A DNA stretch of 64,000 nt from Symbiodinium kawagutii. Taxonomy: Eukaryota > Sar > Dinophyceae > Suessiales > Symbiodiniaceae. A program made the position numbers and the translations under genes. Of the stretch, positions 1 through 11,304 are shown piece after piece. Each line of letters opens with the position of its first letter. Positions within the stretch are counted from its first letter, which is position 1. Under the pieces are notes generated by a model, which worked only from the letters and a program-made list of their open reading frames with translations, was not told the origin of the DNA and ran no database searches. The stretch lies in NCBI GenBank assembly GCA_009767595.1, contig VSDK01001250.1, positions 255,422-319,421 on the forward strand. The letters run 5' to 3'.

Positions 1-200
1 TGTCAACATACACATGCATTCCCATACTTCGTGTACTTCACATTGAGTCATGGTGAACTTCACCTTTGGCTCAAGGCCACATGAGGAAAAGACTTCTGCT
101 GACTCAGAGTGAACTTCAGGGTTGAGCCTGAGTGTGTGTTGGGTTAGAACTTCTGGTGACTTCCTGGTAGGTAAGTATCTGGGACTTCTCTAATTTGATA

Positions 201-356
201 GGTTGGTTGGTTGGTTGGTTGGTTGGTTGGTTGGTTGGTTGGTTGGTTGGTTGGTTGGTTGGTTGGTTGGTTGGTTGGTTGGTTGGTTGGTTGGTTGGTT
301 GGTTGGTTGGTTGGTTGGTTGGTTGGTTGGTTGGTTGGTTGGTTGGTTGGTTGGTT
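201..356. repeat. (GGTT)39 microsatellite
   Basis: This is an uninterrupted tetranucleotide array, 39 perfect GGTT units. The open frames through it (Asn-Gln-Pro-Thr repeats on the other strand) are by-products of the repeat. It is followed at once by the right end of an inverted-repeat family C element (357-392), which normally contains the motif GGTTGGTTGAC, so the array probably grew from that element. Confidence 0.97.
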
Positions 357-444
357 GACAAAGATTGCTAGGGGTTGAAACCACCAACTAGATATGTTTA
401 GCGCATCCAGTTGTGAGCATAAAATCTTTTCACCAGCCGGTTTC

Positions 445-575
445 ACGTATGCCCAAGCCTGGCGATCCCATGACCTACCAAGCAGCTCACATCATGCAGC
501 TGCTACCAGCTGGTTTTGATGCCCCCATGGTTGCATTCACCATGTATATGGAGGTTGGCGCACCCACCTTGCAGG
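445..575 (+). CDS. candidate exon, unknown protein
   Basis: There is a strong RNY codon pattern in one + frame after an AAG|C acceptor-like site. The translation includes [16 protein letters not shown] and [15 protein letters not shown]. No family is recognised. The 3' end is uncertain (a GA or GT donor near 570). Confidence 0.42.
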
Positions 576-1100
576 ATTCTATGGTTATATCATGGTTATA
601 TCTTGAACTAAGTACACATCCAAGTAGTAGAATAGCAGATGGCATTGCGGAAACTTTGTCCAAGCATTGTAGGGGACTCAGATCGTGAGTCCCCTTGGTG
701 CAACTCAGAAACTCTACGCCATGGGGGTGGGTCATCCAAAAGTCGGAAACCATTCCCGGGATGGTGGGAATGGCACGGCCCTTGGCCAGACTGTCTCATC
801 ACGGGCGTTAAACAGCGCAGGCCAAGAAATGAGGCGTCAGCGGTTTCAGATTTGCTGCCTTTCTCATCACCAGACTTTGGTTGCACAACTGGCACATTTC
901 CATGACTTGGATGATGCTGGATCATCATGGCAAAGAACTTAATTAACATCATTTAATAAACATGCATTCCGGGGACTACATTTGCTGTTCAATTCCAGCT
1001 GTTTTCTTACCATATAGGGGGGGTTAGTAGTAAAAAAACCAGCTCGAACCCCCTCGGCCGATGGCCAGGTTGGCCAGCTATGAACTTCTGTCTCCACCAG

Positions 1101-1200
1101 ATGCAGCCCTTGCTCAGCAGTTCTGTCGGAGCGGATTCCTTCTCAAGGAGCAGCCGGGCTCGGACGTGGGGGCCAGGAGCAAGGGCTACCCGTTGTGCCG
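1101..1200 (+). CDS. candidate exon, unknown protein
   Basis: The segment follows a CACCAG acceptor and ends at a possible GC donor. In one + frame it reads AALAQQFCRSGFLLKEQPG and continues to KGYPLCRPHF. It is GC-rich against AT-rich flanks, as expected of a short exon between long introns. A family E repeat fragment follows directly. Function unknown. Confidence 0.58.
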
Positions 1201-1216
1201 GCCGCACTTTAATGGG

Positions 1217-1265
1217 CCTTGAAAGGGGGAGCGGTGCTTGGAGCTCCCAGGGGTTCTCACCAAAT
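1217..1265 (+). repeat. family E repeat fragment
   Basis: The segment contains the motifs AAGGGGGAGCG and TTGGAGCTCCCAGG shared with the longer family E copies at 14.46 kb and 59.1 kb. It lies about 15 nt downstream of the candidate exon ending near 1200. Confidence 0.4.
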
Positions 1266-2488
1266 GCCAGGAGTCATGATTGGAAGATGTTCTTATAGAA
1301 ACCTGAGGAAAAACATCCATCAGCCAGCTTTGAAAATGGGCGATTGCTGAATTTTGGAAGCATCAGTAGCCACGTCACTGAGGATGAAAATTGACTGTAA
1401 TGTTTGCTTAATTCTAGCCACCCTTCAGATTTTACCCTGACAGAAAGAGGTTGTTAACTGCGATCGTGTTTCAACCACCCACCTGCATTGTGACTACGCG
1501 TGGCACGCCATGACACACCGACAGTTGGTGTTTTTGCAATGGCAAGCCTACAGTGCCTGATGGTACAAGGCCCCTGGCAGGCAGCAGTGTTGGTGCAACA
1601 TTATCATCCAGATGCCTGCTTGGATGACTTGTACCTCGCACCAGCACAGTTTTGCGCTGCGGGGGGGGGGGGTGCGGAATGACAGGGACTGAATTGTGAT
1701 CACCACTGGTCTCATTCCAATCGAACACGAATCGCCATGGCCAATTGACACATCCAGACACCTCAAGCCAAGCTGGTGGAAGTTTGGAGGGTCTCGCGCC
1801 TGTTTGCCCTGCAGGTTTTGCAAGGTTTTCTGCCAAACTTCTCTGGACTACACCCATCACTTGAAAGAAATGCCTGCCGAGTCCTTCTTCCGTGAATTTG
1901 GCAACCCGTCGGAAGCCTAACCACGATCAGCACCCTAAGCCAACTTTGGTCATTCAACATAGTTCTTTGGCCATATGCCCCTATAAATGATTGTAGTAAA
2001 GTAGGGTATGAAACAGCTCGAACTTCTAAGTGTTGTTTTTTGGGGGGCTGCATGGCTAGCAAGCCGAGCTTGGCCATGAAGCACTTTGGCGATGTTTCAG
2101 TCTGCCATTCCCGTGCTGCTTCACGCACATCTAAAGAGCTAGCAACAGCCAGAATTCAGGTTGTGACCAGCAGCAACCATGAAGCGGCTGAAGCGGTATC
2201 ATATTTCAAGCATAAACAATGCTTTCAGCCGTTTCGAATTATCAGAATAATACTTGTTTAGAACAGTACTTGTTGAACTGTATTAGCATCAGTAACTGGT
2301 ATCACGTTAATTAGTTATTTGTTACTTCTTTGTCTTTGATTTATGACCATAAGTAATGATTGACTCATGCCAATCAAAATTCCATTTGACCATGATTCCA
2401 TGTGTCGTCATTGACTGGTTATGTGTTGACTATTTCTACCAAAGTCAATCTTAAACCACACGGAATCATTTCTACTAAGATGCACCAG

Positions 2489-2600
2489 CGAATCGTTGGA
2501 CACACCAGATCACCGGAGGTCACGGTACCCATGGGCTCAGTTCGCTGTTGCCCGGACATGCCCAATGGTGCCCCAACATTTGCAAATCTACATGGCCATG
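2489..2600 (+). CDS. candidate exon, unknown protein
   Basis: After a CACCAG acceptor one + frame has strong RNY periodicity and reads RIVGHTRSPEVTVPMGS, then CCPDMPNGAPTFANL. The 3' boundary is not clear; a GC donor near 2600 is possible. Function unknown. Confidence 0.45.
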
Positions 2601-2791
2601 AAGATTTGAGTTGGAGCTTTTGCTTCGCACAGTTTCACTGCTGTAGCTTAAGCTGGTTAGTAGCAACTACAATGATTACAAGATTAGTTTCAACATGTTC
2701 GCCTTAGCTTCACTAAGTTAGTTTCCGATTGAAGTGACCTAGTTCACAAAGTTAGTCTTGATTACCCCACTCCAGTCACTTTCCCAACCAG

Positions 2792-2845
2792 GGCGCACAG
2801 AAGACGAAGGAAGCATCAGCAAGCACAGTCTTTGGATGTATGCGC
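2792..2845 (+). CDS. candidate 18-codon exon
   Basis: The exon is 54 nt, phase 0 at both ends, between an ACCAG|G acceptor and a CGC|GTGTCA donor. It encodes GAQKTKEASASTVFGCMR. The short length and AG|G acceptor match the exon style of the confidently assigned deadenylase gene in this window. Function unknown. Confidence 0.55.
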
Positions 2846-3464
2846 GTGTCACTGAAGCATGATTTTTGAATGCATTATGGTGCAACAATCAAAGCTTATT
2901 GCTCGGCGTCACTAGTCACTAGCATGGGCATGCATTAGCGTAGGGATCTATGGGATATTTAGCATAATCAGCCAATACTGGCCATTGATCCCTTTTTCTT
3001 TGTTGATAATCCCTTTGCATCCCTCATTCTGCGCCAATCTTTGGCAGGCATTTCCAGATAGAGCAATATTTTTCCACTTGGAGTCAGCTCAAAATATGTG
3101 TGTTGTTTTTGAAAGGCAATTGATCAAAGGTTGGCTAGGTTTTACGGTGCTGCCAGTGGTAGCAGCGTTGCTTTTTCTTCAAGCTCAGTCATATGAATGA
3201 TTCAATGCTCATACCACTACCGGTATCATACAACCAGCACAATGATTCATCCCAACCTCAACCTGAAAGTCGTCGTACACCACCACGCAAAATGGAGCCA
3301 TATCACTTTTGTAGCTGGAATTTGGAATCAATGCTTGTGGAGTGCAAGCGTTAATGTCTATAAATGTCTATAATATGATATATGTGTTCATTTTTTGTTT
3401 GTGTAAGCATGTGCATGCATTGCTATGCACTTGTACCATCATAGTGTCCACGTCCACATTTGAT

Positions 3465-3563
3465 GGTTTCTTCAAACAGGGGACCCAAGAATGGTTATTA
3501 CATGTTATTACTATGAATGGTTGATGAAGGATGATAGCTGGGGAACCCCTATGACTTGAAAAC
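3465..3563. mobile_element. family D inverted-repeat element (degenerate)
   Basis: The ends are inverted (GGTTTCTTCAAACAGGGGAC on the left, a GGGGAACCCC...CTTGAAAAC end on the right), with a core around ATGAATGGTTGATGAAGGATGA. It resembles the family D copies at 10.7, 15.2, 29.8 and 39.65 kb. Confidence 0.45.
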
Positions 3564-3685
3564 GGCCCATACATGTGTATGACCTGTTGCTGGAACGATG
3601 CCCTTACTGTGAAAGAATCGAATCAGGCCAGGGCGACCCATTTTCGTCGGCTTATCCCATGAGTTCTATGGCCGACCCGCTGCAG

Positions 3686-3775
3686 GTGTTAGTCCACAGC
3701 AGCTGCTGCTGCTCCTGTCGCAGGGATGCGCGGGTGCACGGCTGGCGCTGCAGCCAGCAGAGCAGACGGAACTCG
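3686..3775 (+). CDS. candidate exon, unknown protein
   Basis: The segment lies between a TGCAG|G acceptor and a possible GC donor (CTCG|GCAGTT). One frame reads VSPQQLLLLLSQGCAGARL and then ALQPAEQTEL. The three frames differ clearly in RNY score. Function unknown. Confidence 0.48.
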
Positions 3776-5056
3776 GCAGTTGAATGGGCGGATTTTGCAA
3801 GGAACAAGGCGAACAAGGTGGGTCAACAAGAAATTTCGGTGTTCCTTAAAATGGGAACCGGAACCCCCCAGAAATGGTTGGTTTTTTGAAAGGATTGGAG
3901 ACATCCCCTAGTTTGAGAAACACTCTCTATAGTTTTTATCGACCACTGCTGGTAGCTTCCATACTTAAAAGCCGACTTAGCTACCGTTTAGGGGTCTCCA
4001 AATTGAAAACTGTAAATCTAGGCAAATGGGGGTTAATGACAATGATGGTTAATACTTACTACTTAATGTGACAATATTTATTAGCAATATTTACTGCACC
4101 TTCATTGATGGTGATTATACCAAACTACGACGGCTGTCCGCAAAGTTTATATTCCACTATGGTGTTTGTCATTTAGATATATGTGCGTCCCTGCATGAAC
4201 AGCCTTATATTGGCATAGGTTACATAAACTTACCTGAATGAATGTATGTGTCCTATGTTGGCCTAAGTGGGTTGAGCGCGTGTAAGTCAATAGGTGCAGC
4301 ACACAGAGATCAATTTATTACACATGTCACCTGTCTGTATATGGTAGGTACATTCTGCATGTTTGTTGGTCAATTATATCCTTTTCCCATCCATCATTTT
4401 TCCAATCTCACTCCAATGTCTTCAAGTTATTCGTTGTTATTGTAGTCAATTTGTAGTTACTATATATCCTGCGGTTGCTTGAGAGCTTCTACCATCAGCC
4501 ATCACTGGATGGTCAGGACCATTCTTAGCCACTACTTACTCATTATTACTAGCATGTTGTGCTGGCCAAGTGCAGTTGGCACATCTTACCTCATTTCTTT
4601 TTGATTCTCTTTGAGCAGTTCGGTTGCCAGTCTGAACCCTGACTGGACAAGTTGGTAGATTTATCGACGCTAATCACATCAGTTCACCCCAAGTCACCCC
4701 TAAAAACGATCCTTACCCACTAGTTCACCGCTGCTCATCCTTGACCCAAAGAGATTCTAAAACCACTAATTACTCATCAGCTCAGGGGTCAATCAGTAGA
4801 GAAAGCAGCAAACCAATAGTACCATTACTCATATATCATCAGCTCACCAAGAGTCATCAGCTAACCAATGTTAAAAAAGAATCATTGATTCACTACTGGT
4901 TAACCCTAACCATGGTAAAGATCATTGCTTCACTACCCTATGGTCTTCACTACTGGTAAACCATTGGTTACCCATTGGTTAAAATCATTGCTTCACTACT
5001 GGTTAACCATTGGTGCCATTGGTCTTCAGCCTTGGGCGCCACCCTTGGGTCTTCAG

Positions 5057-5144
5057 CCCTGGCAGCGGGCTAAGGAGGTGGTGCTGTTCTCCCAGCAGCC
5101 GTGGCCCAGCAACGAGTGGCAGTCGCGCCTGTGGATGTCGCAAG
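5057..5144 (+). CDS. candidate exon, unknown protein
   Basis: The exon follows a CTTCAG acceptor (an alternative GGCAG is at 5065) and ends at CAAG|GTGCGG. It reads QRAKEVVLFSQQPWPSNEWQ, then SRLWMSQ. It ends in phase 1, matching the start phase of the next candidate exon at 5909. A second frame just downstream (5145-5212) also looks protein-like (RLGVALGGANTDWWHLGW) and is unexplained. Confidence 0.58.
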
Positions 5145-5908
5145 GTGCGGCTGGGAGTGGCGCTGGGAGGTGCCAACACCGACTGGTGGCACCTTGGATG
5201 GCTCAATGGTGGGTGATGGATGGCTAGTTGGTGGTTCAATGACCAGTAGATGATACCAAGTGATTAACGGTTAATTAGTGACCAGTAGGTGATTGATGAT
5301 TGATGGCTGTAGATAAATGATTAATGATGGTTAATTAGTGGTTGACGATTTCACTAAATGATTGATGGTTCATTGGTGGTTCAATCATTGTTCTAGACTT
5401 GGAGTGGAGGACAAGCCGTTGGAAGCCGCAAACAAATCATGGTTGTAGATGGTACTAATGACGAATCACACTCAAAGTGCTTCATCATGATGATAATCAT
5501 CAATAGCCATGGAAAATGATTAATGTTAATTATGCATGGCGGTCAAAAACACAAGTAATAACCATAGTAGCCAGTATTGCAACATTTGTAGATCATTTGT
5601 TTCAATGGGGAATAGTTACTATTACTCTTGGGACCAATCGTGTTTATAGCCCACCACAAGTAACAACATATGGTTTATTCTGATGGATGTTTGCTCCGCT
5701 GGCCCCAGTACCAAGTCAGTATTGATAGTCTTTGATTTGCAGTTGTATCACATCCCCCTCAGACCCCACAGGTTCAAAGGACATGGGGAGTTGGCATCGA
5801 AGGGATGAAACAACGGTTGAAAGAGGGTCAGAAAGATAACGCGACCTCACCCCGGACCCAAGGTGATCAACAGCAGTCTTTCTGAGTTTGTCCGCTTTTC
5901 TTTGTTAG

Positions 5909-5970
5909 GCTACAGTGTCCATTGCGTGGGTGCCGCAGAACCAGAAGAGGCTGCGATCCGGGAAGAAGTG
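5909..5970 (+). CDS. candidate exon, unknown protein
   Basis: After a TTTGTTAG|G acceptor the frame that continues the exon ending at 5144 reads YSVHCVGAAEPEEAAIREEV and stops at a GTG|GTCCCC donor. RNY periodicity is strong. A second frame (ATVSIAWVPQNQKRLRSG) also reads through but scores lower. Function unknown. Confidence 0.55.
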
Positions 5971-6377
5971 GTCCCCAGTCCCAATTGGATCATCAGTTGG
6001 TTCGCTAGATGGCTGGTTGGATTAATGTTGTATACCTCTTGTCGTAGATGCAACTATCTTGTTAACTGACGAACCTTATGAGCTTATAACTGGGAGGGGC
6101 ATGATTTGGGTTGGCAGGTGCCGGTGATTTAAAATGATGCTGACTTTCCACCGGAGGTCAAGTATAGTTTCAGCTTTGCATGGCAGAAACTGGTGGGGAA
6201 GAACCAAGTGCAACTCAATGGCCGTGAATCAGATTACTGTTAGTGATATGTTTTCCAGAGCTTGATGGAACATGAAGACCAACTATTGGTGAAATGTTTT
6301 CCGTGGCTCAAGCCTCAAATCCCAACTCCCTTAGCTCTCAAAATTTGTGAAACAGACCTTCGAGGTGGTCCTCCAGG

Positions 6378-6812
6378 ATGCGCCACACAGCTTCTTCCAG
6401 CCACAGGCAGGTGAAAGCTTTGTTCTTCATCCTGCTTTTGGCCGGTCATGATGCGGTGCGTGTGGGCCAGGAAGTTGAATGGTCCAAGTCCAAGTGGAAC
6501 CAGTTGCATGCGGATTGCAGCTGGTCCCTGGTGAAAGGTTGCAGTGAAGGATGTGTACGAAAGCGTATGCCTTTGGACCTCACGCCTGGTGAGAGTTGTC
6601 GCCATACGAATGCCTACTTGTTGGAGAACCAGGGCCTTGAAAACTATCATGCCATGATAGAGATCCTGATTGAGCAGAGCCAAGAGAACCTCGCTGAAAA
6701 CTTCAGTTGGGCCGCAAGTTTCGCTGATCAGATGGATAGCTCTAGATTGCAGCGATGGTTTCATACAAGTTCCAACGGAAAAAAGGCTACTACTGGTCCG
6801 AATCTTTATTGA
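6378..6812 (+). CDS. N-terminal exon(s) of an orphan secreted or membrane protein
   Basis: This 144-codon frame has strong RNY bias. From the ATG at 6378, residues 12-23 (VKALFFILLLAG) form a hydrophobic core with basic residues before it, as in a signal peptide or signal anchor. A Cys-containing region follows (ADCSWSLVKGCSEGCVRKR), then an acidic helical part (NYHAMIEILIEQSQENLAE). Alternatively the exon begins at 6411 after a GGCAG acceptor and the hydrophobic part is internal. The last codons before the TGA are probably intron. The same-direction exon at 7480 is the likely continuation. No family is recognised. An overlapping frame at 6356-6409 (FEVVLQDAPHSFFQPQA) competes with the first 11 codons. 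Confidence 0.6.
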   Translation: MRHTASSSHRQVKALFFILLLAGHDAVRVGQEVEWSKSKWNQLHADCSWSLVKGCSEGCVRKRMPLDLTPGESCRHTNAYLLENQGLENYHAMIEILIEQSQENLAENFSWAASFADQMDSSRLQRWFHTSSNGKKATTGPNLY

Positions 6813-6942
6813 CAATCAATTTGACAATAAGCCATGATAAACCGTCATGTGGCTAACAACCATCAATTAACCAGTGGTAACCATATAATTTACATTCATT
6901 TACCAAAACCTTTGGTGTTTGGCATGGTCTTCGTGTCGAAGA

Positions 6943-7005
6943 GACGCCGAGGTACAGCGAGAATTGTCAGAAAGTCAGGTTCTGGAACGGGAGATGCCGA
7001 CGCAG
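6943..7005 (+). CDS. candidate small exon between the two main exons of the orphan membrane protein
   Basis: One + frame reads DAEVQRELSESQVLEREMPT, with coiled-coil-like composition and good RNY periodicity, and lies between the exons at 6378-6812 and 7480-8404. Its splice sites are not clear, so membership in that gene is inference. Confidence 0.4.
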
Positions 7006-7479
7006 GGAAGCGCAGATGAGTGAGGCCAGGGAGCAGAAGAAATATTGGAAGCGTTGAGAACTGGTGGTTAGCATTCTGGTTGATGGTTAATTATGGCTAA
7101 GAGTTGTTAATTACAGTAATATGGGTGATTAATAGCTGGTTGATGGTCAATTAATGGCTGGTTGATGGTTAGCAATCGCTAAGAATGGTTAATTAATAGC
7201 TGGTTGATGGTCAATTAATGGCCAAAAATTGTTGATTAATATTGGTCAAGGATCAGTAATGGCTTATGGTTCAACGAGAAAGAAACCAACAGTAGTACAA
7301 CATGTCCCAAGCGCAGATGGTGACCTGGGTCAAGACAAAGCATTCAAAAGTGCCAGCTGTGACCCAGAGCCCTGGTCATTGTTGGACCTTCACAGCTGGG
7401 CACCGGGCCTTTGATCCATCTCTTTGCACATAGAAATCTTCACACCAGCCTGGGGGCCCAGGCGTGGCACACCCTGTAG

Positions 7480-8404
7480 AGAGGCATTCCAATTCATCAT
7501 CCGGGCGTTCATGAACAAGACTTTCACCGCCACTTTGGATGAATCCGAAAAAGCCACTCTCAACGATGGCTTCCAAAAGGTGCTGGAGAACTTGGCAAGT
7601 TCCCAGGATGAGGCTGAGAGTATGGCAGAGCTGTTCAAGAAGATGAAGTGCCAAAAGTCGGAGTTTCTGCAAGATCCAAAAAAAACCTTGGCGAGTGTGA
7701 CTGGGTTGAGCCGGGCTCTCTTGTCTGACAGCCCAGATGCGAAGCAGCGGGCGAAGCTTCAGATCGAAGCCATGCCGGAGAGTTGCAGTCCAGTGTCAGC
7801 TGAAGAAGAAGCTGAAGGCATGGTTAAGTTGAAGGATTTGAAGAAAGAGTTTGAGCAAGAGGAAGGAGAAGTTTCAGCAGCCTTAGATGAGTTGGATGCA
7901 GACATCGATCATGTGGTGGAAGAGGAGGCAAATGAGACGGAAAATGCCGACTCTGCACTTCAAGTGGGCCTGTCAGACTCTTCCAAGGCCGCTTTGGCCC
8001 CTCCAAAAAAGAACAAACGGCCGCCCCTGCTTCCTGTTCTCTTGGCCACCGCCACGACTGTGGGTGTGATGGCTTTGTTCATCTATGCAGCTGTTCCTGC
8101 TTTGGGGGTGATAGTGGTCACGGCCGGTTTCTGGTTACTTTCATCAGCATGGTATTGCTCGATACGGTCTCTTCTGTGGGCATATTCAGAAGATCATGAC
8201 ATGGAAACTTGCTTCGAAGCGGTGTTTCCCCTTCCTTTCAAAGCCGCGAAAGCCTTGGTCAAGGGTGCTGCACGCCTCGGAAAGGGCATCTACAAGTACT
8301 TCCGTAAAGGCAACACCAGTGACACCAGCGTCCTGCTTGAGACTGTGATGGAGCCACCTGGGCAAGCCAAGCCCTTTGCGCTTGACGAGGTTTCGGTCTC
8401 ATGA
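7480..8404 (+). CDS. C-terminal exon of an orphan protein with two membrane segments
   Basis: This is the longest host-like frame outside the retroelement. It begins after a CCCTGTAG acceptor at 7479 and runs 307 codons to a TGA at 8402-8404. The N-terminal half is acidic and probably alpha-helical (ESMAELFKKMKC, LKDLKKEFEQEEGEVSAA). A proline/lysine stretch (PPKKNKRPP) precedes two closely spaced hydrophobic segments (LLATATTVGVMALFIYAAV and ALGVIVVTAGFWLLSSAW), then a basic, aromatic tail (KGIYKYFRKG). The layout suggests a hairpin-anchored membrane protein with a long acidic domain. No conserved family was recognised. It probably joins the hydrophobic N-terminal exon at 6.4 kb. Confidence 0.72.
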
Positions 8405-9460
8405 GGCGGCGAAGGAAGTTCTTCTGAGCGGCAAGCCGTTATCGTTTTAGGCCGACAGCGACCCCACCTGTGAGTACAAAAGAACCACGAAGAAGCTGAT
8501 GTTTGAAATGAGCAAGAGGGGGAATGGTTGACGATTCTTCCCTACTTGGCAGCATCAAGATTTTGCAAAACGACTTCAGGTTTGGGAACACCAGAAGAAC
8601 AGTTGCAGTTGTGTGGACTGTGCGGGCGTGTCATATATTCAGAATTTTGATTCGCGATGTTCCGGAGGCATTTTGGGACTGAACACAGCTGTGTGTTCAT
8701 ACCATGTGCAATGACAATGTTATCATCAACGGTACTGTTGACTATCAGGATTGATATTCATATTATCGATTGATGAGCGTACTGTGCTAACAAAATGATT
8801 ATATCAGGGCTTTGTATATCCAGCGCTTGTTGGATCAGATCGTTGCCAGCTTGCGAATGATGACGGTTTCTAACCGACAAACATCTGTTTGATTAATTAT
8901 TAATCTTACAAATGCAGTTGTACCATCCCTCCTCATTTTGCTAATAACCATGCTTGGATGGCAGGGGGCCAAAAGCTCGTACCCCTGGTTCCCCCATCAT
9001 TAACCATTGTTTTCGCACTACTTTTGTTGGTGATTATCCCCCATGAAATTGGTTGATTAACATTGACCCAACTCGCCATATATAGTTGGTATATCCCCTA
9101 CTATTGTTGGTTGTTATCCCTTATTAATAACCAGCTAAACCATTGGTTGGTTGGTTGGTTAATATTGACCCAGCTCGCCAGATATGAATCCCCATATGGT
9201 TGTCCCATGGCCGCCGCCAGGTGCCAGTGCGTTTGCAGTTGGCACAGCGCCTAGAGCTTCATGATTGGCAGGCGCCGGCAAGCGCATGGAATTCAGATGG
9301 AATGAGTAGAGTACATTGGGTCGGATATAGGTATTTTCGTGGGGCATAAAGCAGAATTGCTTTTGGATTCCAGATTGATTTGACATATTTGAATCCAGAA
9401 AGTTGAATGTCATAAGACTCAATAACTGTATAACATGTTATGGTAACAAGGATGGTAGTG
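8405..9460. other. no gene seen; family B-like repeat remnants
   Basis: The stretch is 3' flank of the preceding gene and AT-rich DNA without a convincing frame. At 8965-9180 are two degenerate copies of family B motifs (GTACCCCTGGTTCCCCCATC, ACATTGACCCAACTCGCC) and a short GGTT run. Confidence 0.6.
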
Positions 9461-9463
9461 GAT

Positions 9464-9497
<34 letters not shown>

Positions 9498-9556
9498 GGA
9501 GGAGGATGATGATGATGATGATGAGGAGGAGGAGAAGGAGGAGGATGAGAAGGATG

Positions 9557-9612
<56 letters not shown>
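9461..9612. repeat. (GAT/GAG)n imperfect trinucleotide array
   Basis: The array is a GATGATGAT run interrupted by GAGGAG blocks. All six frames are open through it, giving poly-Asp, poly-Met, poly-His, poly-Ser and poly-Ile translations. These are not evidence of a gene. Confidence 0.95.
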
Positions 9613-9831
9613 ATTTGCACCTTGCAAGCACGCTTCGTCATGCTGCTTTTTCGTACATTGATTTCCGGAATGCAAAATGCATCAATGCCAATGGAATGGC
9701 CCAATCGGTTGATCGTCATTGGTTGTATGACTTGGTCCCAGAAAGACTGCTGAGTTGCCTGACCCATGCGAATGCGATGATCAGATTGCGCCACTAGCTG
9801 AAGTCAAGCGCCCCCCAAGCTGGAGGCTTCC

Positions 9832-10107
9832 ATGTGTAGCATGGACTCCCAACTTTCAATGTTCCAATCCCAAGATTTCTACGGGCAAAGGCGGCCAAGG
9901 ACGACTAGATATCTTGGATCCTCCTCGATTTTGGAGCTTCCCAGCGGCAAATCCTGTCGCTGGAGATACGCTTTTCAGGGCTGGGAGCATGCTTGGTTTC
10001 AAAGCCAAGGGTACCATGCAGCTGGTCCAGTGGTTGAGACATCCCCGAAGCAGTTTAGTTTTGGTATGGCGACCACGGGGCAACCCCATGTGCACAGAGA
10101 AACGTGA
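9832..10107 (+). CDS. candidate coding segment, unknown protein
   Basis: Three overlapping frames are open here. The one from 9832 has the most protein-like composition (KSCRWRYAFQGWEHAWFQS, AAGPVVETSPKQFSFGMA) and ends at a TGA at 10105. A - strand frame (9856-10227) is a competitor. Strand and frame rest on codon periodicity only. Confidence 0.38.
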   Translation: MCSMDSQLSMFQSQDFYGQRRPRTTRYLGSSSILELPSGKSCRWRYAFQGWEHAWFQSQGYHAAGPVVETSPKQFSFGMATTGQPHVHRET

Positions 10108-10524
10108 TTTCTGACTGCAAGCAGTGGTGTGCGATGATTGTTTGCCAAAACTGACTCGATGGTCTTTTGAGTTTGAATGGGCGGCCTTGTTAACCCTAGC
10201 AGCCCTTGCATTGACCCATGATTGCACAGGTGTTTAATCATGAAATTTCATGACAAGATGGTTCCTCAAGTCCAGCGGCTACAAGTACCCCAGTCCTAAA
10301 CAGCTTCAGATATTGTTTCATTTTCGCCTTGCTTGTTCTTGTTGTTGTTGATGATGTTGATGTCCGTTGCCCATCATTCAAAATCTCGAAATCATTGTTG
10401 ACCTGGACTGACCCACCATGAATAATCATTGATCAACCATACTACGGACCATATATGCCACTAACAGTTGACCATCACTGACCATGCAAGCCATGTAAAT
10501 CACACCCATCAATCGTCACGGCAG

Positions 10525-10656
10525 CCGACCCCCTGGCGGGTTCGGATCCCTGGTGGGGCGAAGCCCCGAACCTCCAGGGCTGCGAGCAGCTCCAGGCAGC
10601 CGTGGGGACGGCTGTTCGAACAGATGATGATGAAGTACTGCTTCCATTTGCCAATG
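10525..10656 (+). CDS. candidate exon, unknown protein
   Basis: The exon runs from a CGGCAG acceptor to an AATG|GTTAGT donor. RNY periodicity is very strong and the frame reads DPLAGSDPWWGEAPNLQGCE, then QLQAAVGTAVRTDDDEVLLP. It is GC-rich against the flanks. Function unknown. Confidence 0.6.
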
Positions 10657-10666
10657 GTTAGTTCAC

Positions 10667-10694
10667 CCACCTTGTAAGGATTTGTAAGGTGGGT
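10667..10694. repeat. short palindrome CCCACCTTGTA...TGTAAGGTGGG
   Basis: This is an 11-bp inverted repeat with an 8-bp spacer, sharing the ACAAGGTGGG terminal motif of family A. It looks like a collapsed or solo pair of family A ends. Confidence 0.6.
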
Positions 10695-10724
10695 TCCCAG
10701 GTTAGTCTCAGGTTCACCAAATGG

Positions 10725-10824
10725 TGGTTTCTCAAGCCATGGGGGTACCCCCAAAAATGGCTGGTTATTACTATAAATGACTACTAGTGGATGATTTGGG
10801 GGTACCCATATTTTGAGAAATAGC
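10725..10824. mobile_element. family D inverted-repeat element
   Basis: The ends GGTTTCTCAAGCCATGGGGG and TACCCATATTTTGAGAAATAGCC are inverted, and the core contains GACTACTAGTGGATGATTTG. About 100 bp with no coding capacity, MITE-like. Confidence 0.65.
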
Positions 10825-11035
10825 CAAATGGTTAGTTCACCCACTATTGCGAATCATTATCTCAGGGGGGCTCCCCGACGCTGAAGTACTGCAGCTTATG
10901 CTGCTTGATTTTTGCCCATGGAGAAGCACCATATTTTTTGGGGAAACCTTGGGAAACCATTGGTACATTTGGTTGCTCATAACCATTGATAAACCCTGGG
11001 AAACCATTGGCAAACAAATGGTTGATGACCAATGG

Positions 11036-11102
11036 TAAACTGATTGGTGGTTTTAACTTTTTTTATTTGGTTGACTAATATTTGGACTGAAACCACCAAC
11101 CA
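11036..11102. mobile_element. family C inverted-repeat element (short copy)
   Basis: The left end TTGGTGGTTTTAACTT and right end ACTGAAACCACCAACCAG are inverted around the family C core TTTGGTTGACTAATATT. Confidence 0.6.
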
Positions 11103-11304
11103 GCGATAGTAACATAACAAGGTTTATAATCAGTAAAGCTGCCATAAACATGGATAATGATTATGGGTCAAGTCATGTTACTATAGTAATAAAGGTGCAA
11201 ACAGTAACATAACATATTAGACATATTATATAGTGATTATTTAATTTACCAATAGTGATTCCAAATGGCAATATAGCAAGGTTTATAATTTCGTTTATCC
11301 ATAA

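Noticed and set aside
116..446. Open frames with Asn-Gln-Pro-Thr repeats over the GGTT array
   Set aside because: All are translations of a perfect tetranucleotide repeat with no coding flanks.
9259..9794. Overlapping frames giving poly-Asp, poly-His, poly-Ser and poly-Ile
   Set aside because: They arise from a GAT/GAG trinucleotide array open in all frames; no splice sites or periodic flanks.
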